From NCBI GenBank assembly GCA_027452165.1, contig DAIDGX010000003.1:1-64000 (forward strand): DNA of 64,000 bases, in the 5' to 3' direction. The notes below the pieces were generated by a model, which did no database searches, was not told the origin of the DNA, and worked only from the letters and a program-made list of their open reading frames with translations. This document shows, piece by piece, positions 34,970 through 44,576 of the stretch (the first letter of the stretch is position 1; each line of letters begins with the position of its first letter). The DNA is from Vulcanimicrobiota bacterium (GTDB taxonomy: Bacteria; Vulcanimicrobiota; Vulcanimicrobiia; Vulcanimicrobiales; Vulcanimicrobiaceae). Position numbers and translations under genes: made by a program.

Positions 34970-35760
34970 CCCAAGCGGTCGCCGGCTTCGAGCAGCATCG
35001 GCTCGCGCGCGCCGCGATCGAGAAAGGCAATCGGCACGCCTTCGGCCACGTCGATGCTCTGCGAGGGTTGGCTCTGCGCATGAATGTGCAGGTGCGCACC
35101 GCTGGTGTTGCCCGAGTTCCCGCAGCGCCCGAGTTCTTGGCCGACGGCAACCGTATCGCCGACGCGCACGGCGACACTTCCAGCTTGCAGGTGCGCGAGG
35201 ATCACGTAACCGCGCGGGGTTTCAATTGAAACATAGTTTCCGAAGGGCCGTTTGTAATTGCGGCGTGCTTCGTTTGGCGGCGCATCCTCTTCGCGATTTT
35301 CGACGTGCACCACCATCCCCGCACACGGCGCAAGGATCGGTGCTCCCCACGAGTCGCCGCCCTCGCGCAAAAAATCGTACGCAAAGTATTGATCGGTCAC
35401 GACCATGTGATGATTGCGTCGCGGGTCGGGTCCGCCCGCCGCGACGCGCCAGCGATCGCCGAACGGCGGATGCAGCACGATCGGCGATTGCGAAGCTCGC
35501 TCGAGCCACCGGCGCCGTGCGCCGGCACGGTCGAACCATGCCCAGCCACCCAAACTCGTGCTGAGCGCCGCGCACAGCCAGTACCCATCGATGCGCAAGC
35601 GCGGCGAGATACTGGCCGCAAAGCCCGCGATCACCGAGAGAAAGACCACAACGATCATCGCGCGGTACTGAAAGGAGCGCGGCCGCATCGTGAGCATTGC
35701 TCCACATGCGAGAACGAGATAGACGCCGAATGCGAGCGTCGCGTTATTCAGCAGCTGCAC
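34966..35760 (-). CDS. Membrane-anchored M23-like (LytM) peptidase, possibly degenerate
   Basis: 264 aa. Three N-terminal hydrophobic segments (residues about 7-25, 33-50, 58-75), then an M23 domain with NHHMVVTDQYFAYDFL, GMVVHVENREED, YVILAHLQAGS, and SGNTSGAHLHIHAQ. The HxH motif is intact (HLHIH), but the usual first ligand motif HxxxD reads YFAYD, so the first His is missing unless NHH takes its place. It would face the periplasm and act on peptidoglycan, or serve as a non-enzymatic regulator. GTG start within the end of the upstream ligase gene (17-nt overlap), so it belongs to the same transcript. Confidence 0.75.
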   Translation of the reverse strand: MQLLNNATLAFGVYLVLACGAMLTMRPRSFQYRAMIVVVFLSVIAGFAASISPRLRIDGYWLCAALSTSLGGWAWFDRAGARRRWLERASQSPIVLHPPFGDRWRVAAGGPDPRRNHHMVVTDQYFAYDFLREGGDSWGAPILAPCAGMVVHVENREEDAPPNEARRNYKRPFGNYVSIETPRGYVILAHLQAGSVAVRVGDTVAVGQELGRCGNSGNTSGAHLHIHAQSQPSQSIDVAEGVPIAFLDRGAREPMLLEAGDRLG

Positions 35761-37366
35761 GTTGTCGTAGTTTGAAGCGCTGCACTTTGCCGGTCTCGGT
35801 GCGCGGCAACTCGCTCACGAACTCGATCTCGCGCGGGGCCTTGAACGGCGCGATCAACCGCTTGCAGTGTTCGCGAAGCTCATCCGCCTTCGCCGGATGG
35901 TACTGCTCGGCAGAGATCAGCACCACGTAGGCTTTTACAATGTGCGTATCGTGCTGCGGATCGGGCTTTGCGACCACCGCAACCTCTTTGACGTGCTCGT
36001 GCACGAGTAGCGCTTGCTCGACCTCGGGGCCCGAGACATTGTATCCCGAGGTCACGATCATATCGTCGGTGCGGGCGACGTAGTAAAAGTACCCTTCGTC
36101 ATCCATGCGGTAGGCGTCGCCGGGATAGTTCCACCCGTTGCGCACGTACGTCGTCTGACGCGGGTCATCCAGATACTTGCACCCGGTCGGCCCCTTGACG
36201 GCAAGACGCCCAACCACGCCGGGCGGCTGTGGCTTGCCCTCGTCATCGTGAATCTCCGCAATGTATCCCGGCACCACTCGGCCGGTCGAACCGGCACGCG
36301 CTTCGTCGCGCGGGCTCCCGATGAAGATGTGGAGCATCTCCGTTGAACCGATGCCGTCGAGGATCTTCACGCCCGTCGTGCGTTCCCAGGCTTCGAATAC
36401 CGATGCCGGCAGCGTTTCGCCTGCCGATACGCAGGCACGTACCGTAGAAATGTCGTGACGATGCATCATCGTGAGCATCGTGCGATACGCGACCGGCGCG
36501 GTAAAGAGGACGCTCGCCCCGAACTCGGCGACCCCGCGCATCAAATCTTCGGGGCCCGCTTTCTCCAGCAGCAGCGTGGCCGCTCCCGCGTCGAGCGGGT
36601 AGAGCAAGAGCCCACCAAGCCCGAACGTGAACGCGAGCGGCGGCGAGCCGGTCACCAGATCGTCTGCGCGCAGGCGCAGAACGTATTTTCCATAGCTATC
36701 GCAGGACGCAAGCAGATCGCGATGGGTGTGCACGGCCGCCTTCGGGGCACCGGTCGTGCCCGAGGTGAACGCGATCAGTGCAACGTCCTCGGCTCCGGTC
36801 TCAACGTTTGCAAAATGATCGGCCTTCTCCAGCATGCGTACGTCGATGGCATCGGCATCACCGGAGTTGAAGCGAACGATCCGCACCTCATCGCCTGCAC
36901 ACGCGGCGGTGAGCTCATCGAGCAATCCCTCATCGCACAGCGCCAGATGCACGCGCGACTTCGCCATGATCACCCGCAATTCGGTCTCACGGTAGAGCGG
37001 CATCGTGGTTACTGCGATCGCCCCCGCCTTCAAAACGGCAAACCAGCAGGCCGCAAGCATCGGCGTGTTCGCCGAGCGCAGCAGCACACGCGCTCCCGGT
37101 ATCACGCCCAAATCGTCGCGCAGGACGTGCGCGATCCGATTGGCGACGCGCTGGAGTTCAGCGTATGTCCAGTCGATCTCACCCGGCGCAACCAGGCACC
37201 GGCGCGTCCCGCGTCCGTCCGTGACGTGACGGTCGAGCAAGCGCGTGACGGCGTTCAGACGTTCGGGATACTGCATCTCGGGCAGGTCGAAGCGCAACTC
37301 CGGCATCTGCGCCGGTGGCGGCATATGCTCGTCGGCGTAGCGATCGACATGCCCGGAATATCTCAT
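35744..37366 (-). CDS. abmG: 2-Aminobenzoate-CoA ligase (benzoate-CoA ligase family)
   Basis: 540 aa AMP-forming ligase. P-loop [32 protein letters not shown] (A5), [14 protein letters not shown] and [14 protein letters not shown] (A7/A8), and the catalytic Lys in [11 protein letters not shown]. The GSTE-MLHIF motif and overall length match benzoate and 2-aminobenzoate ligases. It activates the aromatic acid to its CoA thioester as the entry step of the pathway encoded by the same operon. It overlaps the acyl-CoA dehydrogenase upstream by ATGA. The aminobenzoate assignment depends on the neighbour at 40032-42347. Confidence 0.85.
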   Translation of the reverse strand: MRYSGHVDRYADEHMPPPAQMPELRFDLPEMQYPERLNAVTRLLDRHVTDGRGTRRCLVAPGEIDWTYAELQRVANRIAHVLRDDLGVIPGARVLLRSANTPMLAACWFAVLKAGAIAVTTMPLYRETELRVIMAKSRVHLALCDEGLLDELTAACAGDEVRIVRFNSGDADAIDVRMLEKADHFANVETGAEDVALIAFTSGTTGAPKAAVHTHRDLLASCDSYGKYVLRLRADDLVTGSPPLAFTFGLGGLLLYPLDAGAATLLLEKAGPEDLMRGVAEFGASVLFTAPVAYRTMLTMMHRHDISTVRACVSAGETLPASVFEAWERTTGVKILDGIGSTEMLHIFIGSPRDEARAGSTGRVVPGYIAEIHDDEGKPQPPGVVGRLAVKGPTGCKYLDDPRQTTYVRNGWNYPGDAYRMDDEGYFYYVARTDDMIVTSGYNVSGPEVEQALLVHEHVKEVAVVAKPDPQHDTHIVKAYVVLISAEQYHPAKADELREHCKRLIAPFKAPREIEFVSELPRTETGKVQRFKLRQRAAAE

Positions 37367-38493
37367 CGTACCTCCATACTCGCGCGCGCGATCACGACCT
37401 TCTGAACCTCGCTTGCTCCCTCGTAAATTCGCAACGCGCGCACGTCGCGGTAGAGCCGTTCCACGATCTCTCCCCGGGTGACACCGCGTCCACCGAAGAG
37501 TTGCACAGCACGATCACAGATGCGTCCGGCCGCCTCCGTCGCATAGAGCTTTGCCATCGCGGCTTCGCGCGTGACCCGAACAGCACCGGCGTCTTTCGTC
37601 CACGCGGCGCGATAGACGAGCAGGGCGCTTGCGTCGATGTCGAGTGCCATCTCCGCAATTGCCGCCTGCGTGAGCTGCAGTGCGGCGAGCGGCGCGCCGA
37701 AGAGCCGGCGCCCGGCGACATGGGTCCGGGTTTCATCGTATGCCCGGCGTGCAAAACCGAGTGCCGCGGCGCCGACCGTACTTCGAAAGACGTCGAGCGT
37801 CGCCATCGCGATCTTGAAACCGTCACCCTCCGCGCCGATTCGCTGCGCCGCGGGAATGCGGCATCCGGTAAAGCGGAGCGTCCCAAGCGGGTGGGGCGAG
37901 ATCGTCTCGATGCGCGCCGTCACCTCACAGCCGGGCGTGCGCGCGTCCACGACGAAGGCCGAGAGTCCTTTGGCCCCGTTCGGCGCCGTCCGCGCAAAGA
38001 CGACGTAGAAGTCCGCGATACCGGCGTTCGATATCCACGTCTTCTCACCGTCGAGCACGTAGGCATCCCCATCGCGAACCGCCGCGGTCGTGAGTGCGGC
38101 GACATCGGAGCCTGCCTCGCGTTCCGAAAGAGCAAACGCGGCGAGCGCATCGCCCGCGACGACGGGTGCGAGATAACGCCGGCGCAACGCCTGCGTGCCG
38201 AAGAGCGTGATCGCGCCGCTTCCCAAGCCCTGCATCGCAAAGGCAAAATCGGCAAGAGCCGAACGATACGCTAACATCTCGCGCACGATGCAGAGCGTCC
38301 GCACGTCGAGCCGAGCGCAGGCGTCCAACCATCCTCCGGCACCAAGCGCACGCACCCACGCGCGAACCGATCCGTCAACATCCTGCTCATCGTCGTGAAC
38401 CTCGACGCCCGTAAGCCAGGCCGCGAACGCGGTAGCAGCGCCGCGATGCACGTCGTCGAAGAACGGCCAGGCAAGATCGCTCGCGGGCACCAT
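37363..38493 (-). CDS. Acyl-CoA dehydrogenase (aminobenzoyl-CoA pathway)
   Basis: 376 aa from ATG 38493, which overlaps the hydratase stop (TGATG). FAD-domain signatures [15 protein letters not shown] and [34 protein letters not shown], and the C-terminal IYEGASEVQ with the catalytic Glu. It would carry out a flavin-linked dehydrogenation of the alicyclic CoA ester produced by the hydroxylase/reductase. It differs clearly from the gcdH-like gene at 19657. Longer in-frame sequence upstream is Arg-rich and lies over the hydratase gene. Confidence 0.88.
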   Translation of the reverse strand: MVPASDLAWPFFDDVHRGAATAFAAWLTGVEVHDDEQDVDGSVRAWVRALGAGGWLDACARLDVRTLCIVREMLAYRSALADFAFAMQGLGSGAITLFGTQALRRRYLAPVVAGDALAAFALSEREAGSDVAALTTAAVRDGDAYVLDGEKTWISNAGIADFYVVFARTAPNGAKGLSAFVVDARTPGCEVTARIETISPHPLGTLRFTGCRIPAAQRIGAEGDGFKIAMATLDVFRSTVGAAALGFARRAYDETRTHVAGRRLFGAPLAALQLTQAAIAEMALDIDASALLVYRAAWTKDAGAVRVTREAAMAKLYATEAAGRICDRAVQLFGGRGVTRGEIVERLYRDVRALRIYEGASEVQKVVIARASMEVR

Positions 38494-39281
38494 CAGTTGC
38501 CCTCGAAACGCGGCTCGCGTTTGGCGATGAACGCTTCGTACGCACGGCGGAAGTCGTTCGTTCCCATGCACACGGCTTGCGCAGCGGCCTCGGCATCGAT
38601 CGCGGCGTCGAGCGGCATCGCCCACTCTTCGTGCAGCATCTTCTTCGTCATTGCATGCGCAAACGTCGGGCCCGCGGCAAGTGCGGCGGCCACCTCCACG
38701 GCTCGTCCGAGCACGCCGGACGGCTCGCAAAGTTCATTGAAGAAGCCCCACTCGTAGGCTTGCGTGCCGGGAAGCACGCGTCCGGTATAGAGCAATTCCG
38801 ACGCGCGCCCGTGACCGATCAGACGCGGCAGCATGGCACACGCGCCCATATCGCAGCCTGCGAGACCCACGCGCACGAAGAGAAACGCCACGTTGGATCG
38901 GGCGGTGCCGTAGCGCAGATCGGAGGCCATCGCGAGGATCGCACCCGCCCCGACGCAGACGCCGTCGATGGCGGCGACGATCGGCTGCGGCGCCGCGCGC
39001 ATCGCCTTCACGAGATCGCCCGTCATCTGGGTAAACGCATGCTGCTCGAGCGGGGAACGCTCGGTGAGCGGCCCAATGATGTCGCGGACGTCGCCACCGG
39101 AACAAAAATTCTCGCCGGCGCCCGTCAACACCACGCTCTTCACCGCCTCGTGCGCGTGGAGCCCGCGAAACCAGTCGCGCAACTCCGCGTAGAGATCGAA
39201 GGTGAGGGGGTTCTTCCGTTCGGGACGATCGAGCGTCACGATCGCGACACCCTCCCGCAGTTCGTATCGGGCACGAGTCAC
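38493..39281 (-). CDS. Enoyl-CoA hydratase/isomerase family protein
   Basis: 262 aa from GTG 39281 (GTGA overlap with the SDR gene). Crotonase fold: [20 protein letters not shown] as the first oxyanion loop, [21 protein letters not shown] as the second, and the [20 protein letters not shown] helix. The second oxyanion loop has GAG, and a Cys-Asp pair (GCDMG) is near the position of the hydratase Glu residues. It probably hydrates or opens the ring CoA intermediate. Similar genes accompany aminobenzoyl-CoA monooxygenases. Confidence 0.88.
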   Translation of the reverse strand: MTRARYELREGVAIVTLDRPERKNPLTFDLYAELRDWFRGLHAHEAVKSVVLTGAGENFCSGGDVRDIIGPLTERSPLEQHAFTQMTGDLVKAMRAAPQPIVAAIDGVCVGAGAILAMASDLRYGTARSNVAFLFVRVGLAGCDMGACAMLPRLIGHGRASELLYTGRVLPGTQAYEWGFFNELCEPSGVLGRAVEVAAALAAGPTFAHAMTKKMLHEEWAMPLDAAIDAEAAAQAVCMGTNDFRRAYEAFIAKREPRFEGN

Positions 39282-40042
39282 TGTTCTTCTCCGCCGGGGA
39301 TCACGAGCGCGACGCCGGTCTTCGGCGAACAGATCAACGCGAGCGCCGCATCCGCCACCTCCTCGACCGTGGCGATGCGCCCCTCGGGATTCATCTCGGC
39401 CAGCGTCGCGCGCGCCGACGCTTCGCTTGCGCCCGTGTGTTTGACGATCTTGGAGATCGCCTGGTGCATCATCTCGGTCTCGGTATAGCCGGGACAAAGC
39501 GCGTTCGAGGTGATGCCGGTGCCGTCGAACTCCGCCGCGACCGCGCGCGTCAGTCCGATCACACCGTGTTTGCTCGCACAGTACGCGGAGATGTACGGCG
39601 CGCCGTAGAGTCCCGCGATACTCGCCACGTTGAGGATGCGTCCGAACCGCGCAAGCACCATGTCCTGCACCGCCTCGCGCGCGCACAGGAACGTGCCCGT
39701 GAGGTTCGTCGCAATGATGCGATCGAAGAGCGATTTGCTCGTGCGGGTAAGCGGCGAAGAATCGGAGATACCGGAGTTGTTGACCAGCACCTCGACCGGA
39801 CCGTTGATCGCGCGACACCGCGCAAACGCCGTCCGCACGTCATCTTCGTTCGACACGTCCGCCTGCGCGCGCGTAAACGATGCTCCCTCGGCGTTTCCAC
39901 CGGTGACGGCCGAGCGGCTGACGATGCTCACGCGGGCCCCTGCTCGCGCAAGCGCCACCGCGATCCCAAGCCCGATGCCCCGCGCCCCTCCGGTCACAAG
40001 CGCGTGTTTTCCTGAGAGCATCGAAGAGTCGTTAGATGCCAT
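39278..40042 (-). CDS. Short-chain dehydrogenase/reductase (SDR)
   Basis: 254 aa from ATG 40042, 11 nt inside the end of the upstream hydroxylase gene. The NAD(P) motif [15 protein letters not shown], and catalytic Ser-Tyr-Lys in [22 protein letters not shown] are intact. The N-terminal pattern VSRS suggests NADP use but this is not firm. It would act as the 3-hydroxyacyl-CoA dehydrogenase step of the CoA pathway. Confidence 0.9.
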   Translation of the reverse strand: MASNDSSMLSGKHALVTGGARGIGLGIAVALARAGARVSIVSRSAVTGGNAEGASFTRAQADVSNEDDVRTAFARCRAINGPVEVLVNNSGISDSSPLTRTSKSLFDRIIATNLTGTFLCAREAVQDMVLARFGRILNVASIAGLYGAPYISAYCASKHGVIGLTRAVAAEFDGTGITSNALCPGYTETEMMHQAISKIVKHTGASEASARATLAEMNPEGRIATVEEVADAALALICSPKTGVALVIPGGEEQ

Positions 40043-42347
40043 GCGTTGCTGCTGCTCCTTGCTCGCGCGCGAGCGCACGTTCCAATTGCGCTTTGCCGGG
40101 AAGATACTGCACGGGCCACGGAGCCTCCGCGTAGCCCAGGTGCGCCGCAGCGTGGAGCGTCCACGCAGGGTCGCTCAGGTGCGGGCGTCCCAGGGCGACG
40201 AGGTCGGCGCGACCCGCCGCCACGATTGCGTTGCCTTGATCGGCTTCGGTGATGTTGCCGACCGCCATCGTCGCGATACCGACTTCGTTGCGAATCGCAT
40301 CCGCATACGGCGTCTGGAACAGGCGACCGAAGACCGGTTGCGCGTCGGGATGCGTCTGGCCGGTCGAAACGTCGATCAGATCGGCGCCTGCGGCTTTGAA
40401 CGCCCGTGCGATCTCCACCGCGTCGGCACCGGTGATACCGCCCTCCATCCAATCCGTCGCGGAGATGCGTACCGAGATCGGGCGCTCGGCCGGCCACACC
40501 GCACGCATCGCCGTAAAGACCTCGAGCGGAAAGCGCAGGCGATGTTCGAGCGAACCGCCATACTCATCGGCTCGTTCGTTTTGCAAGGGCGTGATAAAGC
40601 TCGAGAGCAGGTACCCGTGCGCGCAGTGAAGCTCAAGCATGTCGAAGCCCGCCTCGATCGCCATTCGCGTCGCGTGCACGAACTCATCGCGGATCCGGTC
40701 CATCCCGACGCGGTCGAGCGCATGCGGCAGTTGGTTCTTGGGCGCGTAGCGATTAGCAGAGGGCCCGACGAGGGGCCAATTACCGGCGTCGAGCGGCTCG
40801 TCCATCCCCTCCCAAATGCGCTTGGTCGAGCCCTTCGGCCCCGCGTGTCCCAACTGCAAACAGATCTTCGCACCGCTCCACGCATGCACGAACTCGACGA
40901 TGCGGCGCCACGCGGGCACGTGTTCGGGAAGATACATGCCGCAGCATCCGGGCGAGATGCGTCCCTCGCGCGAGACACATGCCATCTCGGTAAAGACGAG
41001 CGCCGCCCCGCCGAGCGCGCGGGCACCGAGATGAACGAGGTGAAAATCGTTCGGCATGCCGTCAACCGCGCTGTACATGTCCATGGGCGACACGACAACG
41101 CGGTTGCGCAAGACCAGCTCGCGCAAGCGAATGGGCGTGAATATCGGCGGGATCGGCGCTGCGGACGTCATCTCGTCGAACGGCTGCACCTGGGCACGTG
41201 CCGTGGATGCAACCCATCGTTCCACTCGCTCGACATAGGATGTATCGCGCAAACGCAGGTTGTCGTGACCGATCCGCTGGCTACGCGTGAGCAGGCTGTA
41301 CGCGAATTGCTCGGGCGGCAGCGCCGCGTACCGCGCCACGTTTTCGAACCACTCGGTCGAATTGCGAGCCGCGTTTTGCAGCTTGCGCACTTCGACACTG
41401 CGCTCGGACTCGTACGCCCGCAACGCCGGCGCAAGCTCGCCGCCGTTGCCCAGGGCCTCGGCAAGTGCGATCGCGTCCTCGAGCGCGAGCTTGGTCCCCG
41501 ACCCCACGGAAAAATGCGCCGTATGTGCGGCGTCGCCGAGCAACACGACGTTCTCGTGAATCCACGAACGATTGCTCACCCGGGTAAAGTTGATCCAATC
41601 ACGGCCGCGCAGATGGCCCGTGTTCGCCATCAGCCGGTGGCCGCCGAGGTAGCTCGCAAAGAGCCGTTCGCAGAACGCGATCGTTTCATCCGTTCCGGCC
41701 CGGTCGAGGCCGTGCGCAAGCCACGTCTCCTCGCGGCATTCGACGATGAACGTGCTGGTCGCATCGTCGAAGCGGTACGCGTGAACGGTAAACCAGCCGA
41801 ACTCCGTCTGCTCGAAGATGAAGGTGAACGCATCGAGCGGCAGGGTGGTGCCGAGCCAGACGAAGCGGCACCGCCGTCGATCCAAATCCGGCTCGAACGC
41901 ATCGGCATAGGTGGCTCGGACACGGCTGTTGATCCCATCGCTGCCGACCAGCAGATCGCACGAGGAACGCAGCGAGGCCACCGACTCGATCTCGTGCTCG
42001 AAACGTAGCGCCACGCCAAGTTCGCGGGCGCGCTCTTGCAAGATTTCGAGCAGTTTGCGACGCGCGATACCCGAAAACCCGTGGCCGCCCGAGATCGTAC
42101 GCGTTCCGCGATAATAGATCGCGATGTCGTCCCAATGGGCAAAGGCGCGGGTGATCGCGCGGAATGTCGGCTCGTCGGCGGCGCGCAGATTATCGAGGGT
42201 CGCATCCGAAAAGACGACGCCCCAGCCGAATGTGTCGAACGGCCGGTTGCGCTCAAAGACCTCGATCGTCCATGCCGGATTGCGCTGCTTGGCGAGAATC
42301 GAGAAGTAGAGTCCGGCGGGGCCACCGCCGACGCATGCGATACGCAT
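40032..42347 (-). CDS. abmA: Bifunctional 2-aminobenzoyl-CoA (or salicylyl-CoA) monooxygenase/reductase
   Basis: 771 aa from ATG 42347, chosen for an AAGGG site 8 nt upstream. The N-terminal half is a flavoprotein monooxygenase (FAD motif [16 protein letters not shown] motif [23 protein letters not shown] in part). After about residue 395 follows an Old-Yellow-Enzyme reductase domain beginning [20 protein letters not shown] and containing [17 protein letters not shown] and [17 protein letters not shown]. This fusion is characteristic of the enzyme that both hydroxylates and reduces 2-aminobenzoyl-CoA in Azoarcus-type aerobic anthranilate catabolism; homologues are often labelled salicylyl-CoA 5-hydroxylase. 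It is the first gene of the operon, with SDR, hydratase, dehydrogenase and ligase after it. Confidence 0.88.
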   Translation of the reverse strand: MRIACVGGGPAGLYFSILAKQRNPAWTIEVFERNRPFDTFGWGVVFSDATLDNLRAADEPTFRAITRAFAHWDDIAIYYRGTRTISGGHGFSGIARRKLLEILQERARELGVALRFEHEIESVASLRSSCDLLVGSDGINSRVRATYADAFEPDLDRRRCRFVWLGTTLPLDAFTFIFEQTEFGWFTVHAYRFDDATSTFIVECREETWLAHGLDRAGTDETIAFCERLFASYLGGHRLMANTGHLRGRDWINFTRVSNRSWIHENVVLLGDAAHTAHFSVGSGTKLALEDAIALAEALGNGGELAPALRAYESERSVEVRKLQNAARNSTEWFENVARYAALPPEQFAYSLLTRSQRIGHDNLRLRDTSYVERVERWVASTARAQVQPFDEMTSAAPIPPIFTPIRLRELVLRNRVVVSPMDMYSAVDGMPNDFHLVHLGARALGGAALVFTEMACVSREGRISPGCCGMYLPEHVPAWRRIVEFVHAWSGAKICLQLGHAGPKGSTKRIWEGMDEPLDAGNWPLVGPSANRYAPKNQLPHALDRVGMDRIRDEFVHATRMAIEAGFDMLELHCAHGYLLSSFITPLQNERADEYGGSLEHRLRFPLEVFTAMRAVWPAERPISVRISATDWMEGGITGADAVEIARAFKAAGADLIDVSTGQTHPDAQPVFGRLFQTPYADAIRNEVGIATMAVGNITEADQGNAIVAAGRADLVALGRPHLSDPAWTLHAAAHLGYAEAPWPVQYLPGKAQLERALAREQGAAATHGI

Positions 42348-42393
42348 GTCCGTGCCCTTACGCGGCGTCATCGCCGCTCCCTATGCGACACGA

Positions 42394-42416
42394 CGAAGGT
42401 ATTCCCGGGTACTTCG
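42394..42416. promoter_or_regulatory. Imperfect dyad between abmA and the divergent symporter pair
   Basis: CGAAG (42394-42398) and CTTCG (42412-42416) flank CCCGGG (42404-42409); flanking CACGA and TCGTG extend the symmetry. It lies in the 104-nt region between the divergent aminobenzoate operon and the DUF3311/SSS pair, so it is a candidate operator for both. No clear -35/-10 pair was seen around it, and no regulator is encoded next to the operon. Confidence 0.35.
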
Positions 42417-42451
42417 TGCGAACTGCGCGACAAGGGGTGCTTACTGCAGCA

Positions 42452-42640
42452 ATGCTTGGCCGTGTCCGGTTCATTCTCGCGGCAGTTCCGATGATGGCGC
42501 TGAGCGTTGCCGTGCCGTTTGTCAATCGCGTCGAGCCGCGTATTTTCGGCTTCCCGTTCCTGCTCGCGTGGATCGTCTTTTGGGTGCTCGTCACCCCGCT
42601 CTTCATCTGGTCGATCGGCCGCATCGAGCGCCGCTGGTGA
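42452..42640 (+). CDS. DUF3311 small membrane protein, symporter partner (copy 2)
   Basis: 62 aa with two helices: RFILAAVPMMALSVAVPFVN and AWIVFWVLVTPLFIWSIG, and the pattern NRVEPRIFGFPFLL. It has the same family pattern as the gene at 32897 but a diverged sequence. The stop overlaps the GTG of the next gene (GTGA). Confidence 0.85.
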   Translation: MLGRVRFILAAVPMMALSVAVPFVNRVEPRIFGFPFLLAWIVFWVLVTPLFIWSIGRIERRW

Positions 42641-44067
42641 ACGCGCTCATCGCCATCGGCACGACCGTCATCGTCGTGCTCGCAACGATCGTCTTTGCGA
42701 CCATCAGCGTGCGGCGCGTACGCATGTCTCCGCAAGAATACATCGTCGGCGGACGCGGGTTCGGCGCGGTCTTTCTCTGGGTATTGCTCGCCGGCGAAAT
42801 TTACACGAGCTTCACCTTTCTCGGAGCCGCGGGTTGGACGTACGCCTTCGGGGCTCCGACCTTTTACATTTTGGCGTACGGCACGTTCGGCTACATCCTC
42901 GGGTACTTTTTGCTTCCCTGGATTTGGGCGTTTGCCAAAGAGCGCGGATTGCTGACCGCACCGGATTTTTTTGCGGCGCGTTTCGGATCGAAATGGATCG
43001 CGACGCTCGTCGCGGTCGTACAGGTCGCCGCGGTCGTTCCCTACATGACGCTGCAACTCTCGGCCATCCAAATCTTCCTCAATATTGCCGGATATGGACA
43101 CGTCAACGCGCACCTGGGGGCGATCGTCAGCTTTGCGGCGATCATCGCCTTCGTCTTCGTGACCGGATTGCGCGGAACGGCCTGGGCGAGCATCGTCAAG
43201 GACGCACTCGTTATCGGCGCGCTGCTCTTCGTCGGCGTCGCGATTCCCCTGCATTTCTTCGGATCGTTCGGCACGATGTTCGATCAACTGCTTCGCGCCC
43301 ACCCCGACCATCTCGTCCTCGGCTCGCTCACCGCCCCCAAGGGCTCGCTTTGGTACGTCTCCACGGTCTTGCTTACCGGCATCGGCTTCTTCATGGGTCC
43401 GCATTCGATGGCGGCCATCTACAGCGCGAAAGACGCAAACGTCCTGCGCCGCAACGCGATGTACTTACCGCTCTACCAACTCGTCCTGCTGCTGGTCTTT
43501 TTCGCCGGATTCAGCGCGCTGCTCATCGCACCCGGCCTGCACGGCACGCAAGTTGACCGATCGTTCCTCGACGTTGTGTCGCGGTACTATCCGGCGTGGA
43601 TTCTCGGTTTCGTCGTAGCAACCGGCACGCTCTGCGCGCTGATCCCCTCCACTGCGCTCGTGCTATCGGCCGCGAGCATCGTCGCGAAGAACATTCTCGG
43701 CGATCTCTTCGGCCTCGCGCTCGACGATGCTGCGCGCTTGCGCGTGACGCGCGCCATGGTCATCGTCATCGGGCTCTTCGCGCTTGGACTCTGGCTCACG
43801 TACAGAACGACGATCGTCGCGCTCCTGCTGCTCTACTATAATGGCGTCACCCAGTTCGCGCCGGCGGTCATCATCGGAGCGTTGCAACCGCGAACGTCGG
43901 CCTGGGCGGTTGGCGCGGGCATCGTTGCCGGCCTCGCGGTCGCGCTTCCGCTCGCATTTGCGGGCCTGGCACCCTACGGCATCAACCCCGGCTTTCTCGG
44001 CCTGATCGTCAACGCGCTCATTGTGGGCGCATCCGCGTGGATTACGAGAAGCGCTTCGCCCGCGTAA
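42637..44067 (+). CDS. Sodium:solute symporter (SSS family), second copy
   Basis: 476 aa from GTG 42637. About 13 helices; matching regions to the first symporter are SPQEYIVGGRGFGAVFLWVL, AGEIYTSFTFLGAAGWTYAFG (in part), FFAARFGSKWI, GFFMGPHSMAAIYSAKDANV, and STALVLSAASIVAKNI. Its place divergent from the aminobenzoate operon suggests uptake of the aromatic acid or a precursor, but this is inference. The 3' end overlaps the convergent DUF962 gene by 26 nt. Confidence 0.88.
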   Translation: MNALIAIGTTVIVVLATIVFATISVRRVRMSPQEYIVGGRGFGAVFLWVLLAGEIYTSFTFLGAAGWTYAFGAPTFYILAYGTFGYILGYFLLPWIWAFAKERGLLTAPDFFAARFGSKWIATLVAVVQVAAVVPYMTLQLSAIQIFLNIAGYGHVNAHLGAIVSFAAIIAFVFVTGLRGTAWASIVKDALVIGALLFVGVAIPLHFFGSFGTMFDQLLRAHPDHLVLGSLTAPKGSLWYVSTVLLTGIGFFMGPHSMAAIYSAKDANVLRRNAMYLPLYQLVLLLVFFAGFSALLIAPGLHGTQVDRSFLDVVSRYYPAWILGFVVATGTLCALIPSTALVLSAASIVAKNILGDLFGLALDDAARLRVTRAMVIVIGLFALGLWLTYRTTIVALLLLYYNGVTQFAPAVIIGALQPRTSAWAVGAGIVAGLAVALPLAFAGLAPYGINPGFLGLIVNALIVGASAWITRSASPA

Positions 44068-44473
44068 GCGCGTCAAACAGTTCTTCGAAAATATAGAGCG
44101 GTCCGATCGCGAGGTACACCAGGTTTTCCAAGAATTTCGGCTTGGTGCCCTCGAATCGGTGTCCGACGAGTTGGAAGATCCATCCGAGCACGAAGGCGCC
44201 TAACGACTCCTGCCACGTGAGGTGCGTCGCGAGCGCATAGAGTGCGGCAAAGATCACGAGCGAGACGGCGGCGCCTCGAAGATCGATCGCCGCATAATAG
44301 ATCAGCGTCGCTGCCGCGATTGCGATCGCGAGATCGATCGGACCGATCGTCCGCAGATGCGCGACACCCATGACGCCGAGCACGATAAGCGGGATTCCGA
44401 CCGCGTGGCAGGCCCGATTGCGCCGTTCCTGATGGTAGGCGCCATATTCCGCAAAGAGCATCACTTTGTCCAT
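44042..44473 (-). CDS. Mpo1-like (DUF962) membrane protein
   Basis: 143 aa from ATG 44473, with GGAGAGG 7 nt upstream. The family His residues are in EYGAYHQERRNRACHAVGIP and FQLVGHRFEGTKPKFLEN. Four to five membrane helices. Yeast Mpo1 is a dioxygenase acting on 2-hydroxy fatty acids with Fe(II); bacterial members are largely unstudied. It is convergent with the symporter and divergent from the M20 gene. Confidence 0.85.
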   Translation of the reverse strand: MDKVMLFAEYGAYHQERRNRACHAVGIPLIVLGVMGVAHLRTIGPIDLAIAIAAATLIYYAAIDLRGAAVSLVIFAALYALATHLTWQESLGAFVLGWIFQLVGHRFEGTKPKFLENLVYLAIGPLYIFEELFDALTRAKRFS

Positions 44474-44576
44474 CGTGCGCACCTCTCCTCAACGTCCTGG
44501 CCGCATCTGCGCCCCGGGAAAGCGCGGTCCCTTCTCCACAGGGGTGTTCGCACTGCCACGCAGAAAGGCCGCTTGC

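Noticed and set aside
37363-38493. Second glutaryl-CoA dehydrogenase
   Set aside because: It lacks the RSFASVQ-type Arg region of the gene at 19657 and fits the aminobenzoate operon better as a general acyl-CoA dehydrogenase.
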